Of a stretch of DNA of 10,583 nt, positions 5,105 to 10,583 are shown one piece after another. The DNA comes from UKL13-2 sp031368465 (GTDB lineage Bacteria; Pseudomonadota; Gammaproteobacteria; Burkholderiales; Usitatibacteraceae): NCBI GenBank assembly GCA_031368465.1, contig JANMNT010000281.1, positions 1 to 10,583 of the forward strand, given 5' to 3'. Under the pieces are notes generated by a model. It was not told the origin of the DNA. It saw only the letters and a program-made list of their open reading frames with translations, and did not search any database. The stretch's first letter is position 1; each line of letters begins with the position of its first letter. The position numbers were made by a program, and so were the translations under genes.

Positions 5105-7531
5105 ATGCCCAACGGGATAATTCAAATGTTTTCTGACCAGCAACGCCGGGTTTCATGCCTGCAAATGATGCGCGTATTCCGACGGGTTGCCGCCGCCGCC
5201 GTCACGACGATTCTTGCCGCCGGGCCGGCCCACGCGCAAACCAATCAGCCGCTGTCAAAGCGCGGCGGTATCGACATTGACGGCAGCAACAAAAGTGTAC
5301 TGTTGATTAGATCAACCGGTAACACCGGCGTTTCGCAGTTGCTGGCAGGCCGTTTGGTTGGCAGCCAGTTTCAATTCACGCCGCAGCCCGACCCCGGCAT
5401 CAACTTTCGGCTGATTGGGGCAACTGATTTTGACGGTAACGGCAAGTCCGATCTCGCCTTTCAAAACATCAATCAGGGTGCAATTGGTGATGTGAAAAGC
5501 TGGACTGATTTTTTACCCGCCAGCGAACGTGTTCTTCGGTCGGTCAAACAGGTTTGGGATGTGCAGGCGGTCGGCGATTTGGACGGTGACGGACGCGGTG
5601 ATTTGGTCTGGCGCTACCTTGGATTTGACGCCGCGCGGCCGGGTGATACCGGTGTTTCCTACGTCTGGTTTACCAATCCGAGCGGTTTGCCCACCGTTCG
5701 CAAACGTGGCGGCGCACCATTGACCTGGAAGTTGCTCGGCGTTGCCGATTTGAATGGTGATGGTGCGGCTGATATGGTCTATATAAGCCCGGATAACAGC
5801 ATCCGTGTTTTGATGGCAACGCCTGGCCGCACCTGCGCCAATTTTTCCGCAGGCGTCATCCCCTCGGGATTTGTTGCGCAAGCCTATGCAGACTTTACGG
5901 GAGGCGGTCGCGGTGACATATTGATCCGTCACGCCACCACCGGCCAAATGGCGTTGGTCTCGCTAAATGCCACCGGCATTGCGCTGCCGCCGTTTACCGG
6001 CACACCGGATGATCCCGACGCATCGTGCACGGCATCCACAACCACGCTATCGACAACAACCATCAATCTGCCGACAAGTGACCCGAGCTGGCGGTTGTTT
6101 GGTACCGGTGATTTCAACGGAGATGGTGTGTTTGACGCTGTCTGGCAACGCCCGGACGGTAGTTTGGCGCTTTGGCAGATGAACCGCAACGGCGCCGCAC
6201 CAACCGTGGTCAATAACGCCGGGAGTGCACCTGCCGGCGCAGCGGGATTTGCGGCGTTTCAAGGTGTGACCAACATGGTTGAACCGGTGGCAACCAGCTT
6301 TACGCGATTGCACCAAAAGGTTCTTCAGCCCGCCTGTAACAGCTGCCATGCGGCCGGCCAGTCGTTTGCGATCCAGTCTGGTTTGGTGTTGGATCAACCT
6401 GTTGCCTACGCCAATCTTGTCAACGCACCGGTGAAAAATTCGGTCGCCATTGCCCACGGCATGAAACAGGTGTTGCCGCGCAATCTCGACAATAGTTTGT
6501 TTTATCAGAAGCTGCTGCTTTGGGATCCGGCCAAACCGCAACACTTCGGCAGCCCGATGCCGTTGGGTACCACGTCCCTCAGCATCGGCCAGATTGAATT
6601 CATCAAGCGCTGGATCGAACTGGGTGCGCCGGAAACCGGCGACAGCATTGATCCGGCGTTGCTCGATGACAAGACGCTGCCGAGTTATGCGCCATTTGTT
6701 GCGTTGACGCCGCCCGCGACCGGCGTTCAACTCGTCATCGAGCAGTTTTCGGTGCAGCCTAACTTTGAGCGCGAGTTGTTTGTATTGCGGGAACTAAAGA
6801 ATGCCGCGCCGATATACGTTTCCCGTATTGAAACGCGCATGCGGTCGAACAGTCACCATTTCCTGCTTTACACCTTTCAGAACAATACGCCGACGGCGTT
6901 GATGCCGGCGGCGAATCTGGTGCGGGATATCCGCAATACCGATGGCAGTCTTAATTTTTTGAACGCATTGCCGATGGGCTACCACACGTTTTTTGCCGGT
7001 TCGATGACACCCGAAGGCGGATATTCATTTCCGCCGGGCATTGCACTGCAACTGCCGGCAAATGCAAAACTCGACCTCAATGCTCATTATGTCAACCGCG
7101 GTACGGCCAACATTACAGGCGAGGCGTTTGCCAATCTGCATACGGTTGATGCGGCACAGGTCACGCAGGTCGCGCAAACGCTCAATCTTGGCAATACCAG
7201 TATTCCATTGCCACCATTGCAGCGGACGACGCACAAAAAAACCTTCACCTTTTCAGCCACCACCCGCATCTTGATGCTGACCTCGCACATGCATAAGTTG
7301 GGTGAGCGGTTTGTCATCCGCATCAAGGGCGGGACTCGAGACGGGCAGGTTGTTTATGAAAACACCGATTGGGAACACCCGGCCATCATCACGTTTGACC
7401 AGCCGATTGTCTTATCAGCCGGTGAGGGATTGACGTCTGAAATCACCTATAACAATACGACCAGCCTGATGGTCAACTTTGGTTTGACCAGTGAAGACGA
7501 AATGGGCATCATTTTTGGCTATTACTACTGA
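5105..7531 (+). CDS. Exported FG-GAP / cytochrome c / copper type II monooxygenase-like fusion protein
   Basis: An 808-residue exported protein. A Sec signal (RRVAAAAVTTILAAGPAHA) is probably cut after A44. Residues about 50-390 hold five calcium-loop motifs of FG-GAP/VCBS type starting at D108, D158, D215, D263 (degenerate DFTGGGRGD) and D336, with WR/WQ strands typical of these propeller-like repeats. About 395-505 is a c-type cytochrome: C411-N-S-C414-H415, likely axial ligand M485 in GSPMPLG, and an IKRWIELGAPE end. About 525-808 resembles PHM/dopamine beta-monooxygenase: H584-H585 and H661 match the CuH ligands; H728-M-H730 and M800 match CuM. H730 to M800 is 70 residues, the same as H244 to M314 in PHM. 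The natural reaction is unknown, probably hydroxylation outside the cytoplasm. ATG 5105 lacks a ribosome site; ATG 5126 (weak GGGA) or 5165 are possible starts and leave the signal intact. The end converges with the next gene after 23 bp. Confidence 0.88.
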   Translation: MPNGIIQMFSDQQRRVSCLQMMRVFRRVAAAAVTTILAAGPAHAQTNQPLSKRGGIDIDGSNKSVLLIRSTGNTGVSQLLAGRLVGSQFQFTPQPDPGINFRLIGATDFDGNGKSDLAFQNINQGAIGDVKSWTDFLPASERVLRSVKQVWDVQAVGDLDGDGRGDLVWRYLGFDAARPGDTGVSYVWFTNPSGLPTVRKRGGAPLTWKLLGVADLNGDGAADMVYISPDNSIRVLMATPGRTCANFSAGVIPSGFVAQAYADFTGGGRGDILIRHATTGQMALVSLNATGIALPPFTGTPDDPDASCTASTTTLSTTTINLPTSDPSWRLFGTGDFNGDGVFDAVWQRPDGSLALWQMNRNGAAPTVVNNAGSAPAGAAGFAAFQGVTNMVEPVATSFTRLHQKVLQPACNSCHAAGQSFAIQSGLVLDQPVAYANLVNAPVKNSVAIAHGMKQVLPRNLDNSLFYQKLLLWDPAKPQHFGSPMPLGTTSLSIGQIEFIKRWIELGAPETGDSIDPALLDDKTLPSYAPFVALTPPATGVQLVIEQFSVQPNFERELFVLRELKNAAPIYVSRIETRMRSNSHHFLLYTFQNNTPTALMPAANLVRDIRNTDGSLNFLNALPMGYHTFFAGSMTPEGGYSFPPGIALQLPANAKLDLNAHYVNRGTANITGEAFANLHTVDAAQVTQVAQTLNLGNTSIPLPPLQRTTHKKTFTFSATTRILMLTSHMHKLGERFVIRIKGGTRDGQVVYENTDWEHPAIITFDQPIVLSAGEGLTSEITYNNTTSLMVNFGLTSEDEMGIIFGYYY

Positions 7532-7554
7532 CAATTCGTCTGCCGCCGAAATTC

Positions 7555-8514
7555 TTATTGCTTTGGCGGTGTGCCTGGCTCAATCAGCACACCAATCACA
7601 TCGGCGACCGGTCGCTCCATTCTGACCGGAAATCCCTGGGTCGAAATTTCAGACGGTTGATTGGCAACCGCGAATGCACCGGTGCGCATGTCTTTGACAA
7701 TCATGGCGGTGCTGCCACCTCCGTCAAAATTGATGGCGTGGTGGGCGCCAAACTGTTTCATCAATTCGCCCAGTTCGACCATGTTGGCGCCGCGGCTGTA
7801 GCCTTCCTGCCGGCCATCCACCACAACCAGATAGAGCGTCCCGCCATCTGCGCTGATGCCGACCACGCTGCGCGGATGGCGTATTCCGGCATTGTCCTTT
7901 GAAACAATTTCACCACCGATCAATACCATGGCGTTTCCGCTCACGGCGTAACGTGTTCTGGGTGGAAGTTCGCGAAGGTCTTGCCGCAGGACGACGCTGC
8001 CGTCTTCCATGACCAGCATGGTCGCGCGCAACTTGTCGCCAGCCGGTTTGCTGATGATCTTGCCGGATGAATAATGCCAGCCCACCGGCATTGCGCAATT
8101 GCCGACAAAATAGCGCACCTTTTGACCATCCATTTCCTTGACCAGCGGGGCACCAAAAAAACTTGCATTCAGTGTCACCACAAAATCGTTCTTGCGCGCG
8201 GTATTGCTTGGCACATCGAGTTGACCAACACAAGGGCCGTCTCCGTCCGGGTCTCGATCGTCCGTCAGAACAACCTTTATCTTCACCTGCGGGTGGCTCA
8301 GATCAATGGTGGCGATGACACCGGCAAGCGGCCCGGGTCGGCTGAATCGTTCGACTTTGTACGGCGTAAGGAAGGACGTTGTTGCAGACGCTGTTGCCGG
8401 CGCGATTTTCGCCGGGTCGGATGATGATTCGACCGCCTGCGCCACGGCGAGGCCGCCCGCACAAACAGCGCCGAATACACCGAGTCCATGGACTGCGACG
8501 AGAAACGAGCGCAT
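7555..8514 (-). CDS. Exported phosphodiester glycosidase (NAGPA-domain) family protein
   Basis: A 319-residue protein with a signal peptide (residues 1-27, cleavage after AQA) and a NAGPA-type domain, named after the mammalian enzyme that uncovers mannose 6-phosphate by removing GlcNAc from a phosphodiester. Signatures are LNASFFG (115-121), RHPRSVVGIS (212-221), LVVVDGRQEGYSRGAN (229-244), the core INFDGGGSTAM (261-271) and VANQPSE (283-289). Bacterial members are exported and probably act on sugar-phosphate or polymer linkages in the envelope; the substrate here is unknown. A cluster DDRDPDGDG (85-93) is acidic and could bind calcium. The ATG touches the TAA of the upstream DUF349 gene with no gap, so the two are probably one transcript with coupled translation. 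No strong ribosome site is seen. It ends 23 bp from the converging copper/haem gene, with no terminator hairpin between. Confidence 0.9.
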   Translation of the reverse strand: MRSFLVAVHGLGVFGAVCAGGLAVAQAVESSSDPAKIAPATASATTSFLTPYKVERFSRPGPLAGVIATIDLSHPQVKIKVVLTDDRDPDGDGPCVGQLDVPSNTARKNDFVVTLNASFFGAPLVKEMDGQKVRYFVGNCAMPVGWHYSSGKIISKPAGDKLRATMLVMEDGSVVLRQDLRELPPRTRYAVSGNAMVLIGGEIVSKDNAGIRHPRSVVGISADGGTLYLVVVDGRQEGYSRGANMVELGELMKQFGAHHAINFDGGGSTAMIVKDMRTGAFAVANQPSEISTQGFPVRMERPVADVIGVLIEPGTPPKQ

Positions 8515-10583
8515 TTATCGCAGCGGCTTGTCGCGCAGGCCGGCCAGAATGGCCTGGAAGCGCAACGCGGCAACCGCATCCGTCAATGGCACACTGATAA
8601 GGCCGGCGACCCATTGTTCAATGTCGGTGTTCGAGATCGTCACCACTTGACGCGCCTCAATCGCATTTTTCATTGCCCGCAGCTTCATTTCGCGCCGCGC
8701 CGGCTGGAACGCCGATGGTGACGCCAGATCCAGTGCCGCTTCCAGATTGAGCAGGTCTCCATCGTTTGTCGCGCCTGCTCGGGCTGCATGCACCTGCCCG
8801 CCAATTGCCGCGTCAAATCGCACGCGCAGCGGTTTTTCCCAGGCCGGCGTCAACTCGGGCAATGCCGACCAGCTTTCTGCTTCGTTGCCTGCCGACATGC
8901 TGTTGGCTGATTCGACTGCGGCACAAAGCGCCAGCTTTGCCGCCAGCACATCGCAGGCTTTGTGCCATGTGCGCGTGGCACTGCCGGCCAGTAACAACTG
9001 CGCCTTTTCGCGCGCGTCGCGAAAACGTTGTTCAAGCTTGTTCGCAATGTTACGAGGCGCCTCACCGGTCCGCCGCCACGCAGTATCGACCTCCGAAATG
9101 GTGCGCTTGATATCGCCCGGCGCACTATCTGCACCAAGCGCCTCAACACGCCCAATCAGTTCATTGCGTACTTTTGCATTGTCGTGATACACCGCATCGC
9201 GGGCATTGTTGGCGGCATCCCGTGCCAGAAAGATGGCGTCAGTGGCGGTTTTGAATTCATTCCACAGGCGATTTTCAACATTGCGCTGCAATGGCAGCGC
9301 CTTTGCGTGCTGCTGCCATTCTGCCTGCAATTCCCGCACTTTATTGATGGCATCGCGCGGCTGGTTTTCGCCGCCAAGCGCCTTCGCACGGGTGATCAGC
9401 TGTTCACGTTTGTTCGCCTCTAGTCGGCGGCTTTCATTTAACGGTGTCTCGAGCCTTGCCACCGCGGTCTTCATCCGATCTTGCAACGCCGCCTGTGCTT
9501 TGTGCGGAACAGTATGCTCAAGCGGCCCAAGCTTTCGCCATTCACCCTGAAAATGTTCAAGCGCGCGCGCCAATTCACGCAGTCCATCGGTCGGCGCTGC
9601 GCCGGCACCGGCAGGCAGCAAGGAATCGAGCCCCGCAATCAATTTGTTACGCGCCGCAAGATTCTCTTGACGAACTGCCTTCAGCTTTGCAAGTTGTGCG
9701 GATACCGGCAGGTATGCGGTCTTGAGCGCGTTGTCGAATCTGGACCATAACTCGCGACTCGTGGCACCGCCCAGCTTGTCGAGTTCCTTCCAACGCTCGC
9801 GCAATTTTTCAATCGCGTCCGCATGCGATTTTATATGCAGCTTTTCGTCGGTAATGGCTTTGGCCAGCAATTCAGCTTCAACAACCAGATCTTCGCGCAC
9901 CCGGCCGCCGCCCCAATGCTGCCAACCCTTGAGCCGGGTTATTTCAGCCTTGAGTGCGTCGATACGACTTTGCATTTGATGATTGACGGTCAATCCCTTC
10001 AACGCGGCTTCGACTGATGCAAGCGATGCGGTTGCGTCAACGATATGACCCGACGAGAGCGCCGCTTCCGCCGCCGCAAGCAATTCAGCAAGGTTGGACA
10101 TTTTCACTTGACGCCGCGCCTTGTCTTTTTCAACCAATACGTCCTTTGCCGCGCGCTCGGCACCCTGCCGTGTTTGCTGTTGTGTGCGCCGGATGGATTC
10201 AAATCGTGTGGTCAACAACGCGGCGATTTTTGTATCAGCAACGGGTGGTAGTGCGTGCCACGCCGCAGTATCGCCGGCATTGGTTTCTGCAATCAGTCCG
10301 TCCAGATGCGTCAGTCTCGCGTCGAGCGAACGCGCCACCTGAAGCGCAGTATCAAGCAGCGATTTTTTGTGCGCAACATCGCGCGCCTGCGCGTCTTGAT
10401 CGAGCGCGATTGGTGCGTTGTCGTTTAGCCGGCTAACAGCGTCATATGCGGCGGCAAGTTTGTCCCGCTCGAGCCCGGTTTCTGCAACCGCAATTGAACC
10501 GGCCTGCAATTCCGCAAGTGCGCGATCAGCGTCATTGATCCAACGCTTGATCGACGAGTGTTGGTCTCCCCGCGAACGCAACA
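8515..10583 (-). CDS. DUF349 repeat protein (5' end outside window)
   Basis: The frame is open to the window edge, and the codon at 10581 is TTG inside what looks like continuing protein, so the true start lies upstream. The visible 688 residues are strongly helical, rich in Ala, Leu, Lys, Arg and Glu, with no signal peptide or membrane segment. Counting from that codon, four DUF349 units can be seen at about 228-293, 306-381, 390-455 and 465-530. Each has a mid-unit tryptophan (RERWKELDKLG W264, GEWRKLG W348, AEWQQHA W422, TAWRRTGEAPR W502) and a W/RF-containing second helix. The first 215 visible residues form helical coiled-coil-like sequence; the last 150 have WHALP-like and WSALPEL segments. 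DUF349 proteins are known in many proteobacteria, but their molecular role is not settled. The gene ends in direct contact with the glycosidase start codon. Confidence 0.88.
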   Translation of the reverse strand, partial: LRSRGDQHSSIKRWINDADRALAELQAGSIAVAETGLERDKLAAAYDAVSRLNDNAPIALDQDAQARDVAHKKSLLDTALQVARSLDARLTHLDGLIAETNAGDTAAWHALPPVADTKIAALLTTRFESIRRTQQQTRQGAERAAKDVLVEKDKARRQVKMSNLAELLAAAEAALSSGHIVDATASLASVEAALKGLTVNHQMQSRIDALKAEITRLKGWQHWGGGRVREDLVVEAELLAKAITDEKLHIKSHADAIEKLRERWKELDKLGGATSRELWSRFDNALKTAYLPVSAQLAKLKAVRQENLAARNKLIAGLDSLLPAGAGAAPTDGLRELARALEHFQGEWRKLGPLEHTVPHKAQAALQDRMKTAVARLETPLNESRRLEANKREQLITRAKALGGENQPRDAINKVRELQAEWQQHAKALPLQRNVENRLWNEFKTATDAIFLARDAANNARDAVYHDNAKVRNELIGRVEALGADSAPGDIKRTISEVDTAWRRTGEAPRNIANKLEQRFRDAREKAQLLLAGSATRTWHKACDVLAAKLALCAAVESANSMSAGNEAESWSALPELTPAWEKPLRVRFDAAIGGQVHAARAGATNDGDLLNLEAALDLASPSAFQPARREMKLRAMKNAIEARQVVTISNTDIEQWVAGLISVPLTDAVAALRFQAILAGLRDKPLR

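Noticed and set aside
6047..6730. Long minus-strand open frame (227 codons) opposite the copper/haem gene
   Set aside because: It is antisense to a region with clear calcium-loop and CNSCH motifs on the plus strand, its translation is Arg-rich with no domain pattern, and it has no ribosome site. It looks like a shadow of GC-rich coding sequence.
9977..9993. Palindromic GATTGACGGTCAATC resembling a regulator site
   Set aside because: It lies inside the DUF349 coding region, does not fit the FNR spacing and has no promoter context.

Overview
The window is a compact stretch of chromosome with about 57% GC by eye. It holds nine complete protein-coding genes and two that run off the edges. Gene density, short gaps, several non-ATG or weak-SD starts and the family mix fit a Gram-negative proteobacterium, most likely beta or gamma and probably environmental. 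That mix is a cation diffusion facilitator, bacterial malonyl-CoA decarboxylase, a universal stress protein behind an FNR-type box, a long DUF349 protein, and exported proteins with Sec signals. The lineage is inferred from gene content only. I see no rRNA, tRNA, CRISPR array, insertion sequence or phage gene.

Layout. 1-181: 3' end of a nitroreductase (+). 249-1229: cation diffusion facilitator (+). 1226-2545: malonyl-CoA decarboxylase (-), whose stop overlaps the transporter's stop. 2546-2806: divergent promoter region with a perfect TTGAT-N4-ATCAA box, then a universal stress protein with a lysine-rich tail (2807-3352, +). 3416-3727 (-): a small alanine-rich protein I do not recognise. 3790-4446 (-): a glutathione S-transferase, 62 bp upstream of the small gene on the same strand. 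4512-5024 (+): a GNAT acetyltransferase with a TTG start. 5105-7531 (+): a large exported multidomain protein. 7555-8514 (-): an exported phosphodiester glycosidase-family protein. 8515-10583 (-): a DUF349 repeat protein whose 5' end is outside the window; its stop codon touches the glycosidase start codon. No gene-free stretch exceeds 300 bp; the longest is 2546-2806.

The most notable gene is the 808-residue protein at 5105-7531. It joins an FG-GAP/VCBS-type region with calcium-loop motifs, a c-type cytochrome domain (CNSCH, with a likely Met ligand) and a C-terminal domain resembling copper type II (PHM/DBM-like) monooxygenases. All six expected copper ligands are in the right order. This suggests a secreted or periplasmic copper monooxygenase that may take electrons from its own haem instead of ascorbate. 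The second notable point is the FNR/Anr-type box placed as in a class II promoter ahead of the stress protein, suggesting induction when oxygen is low. The other genes look like ordinary metabolic or housekeeping functions, and I see no evidence that the window as a whole forms one pathway.
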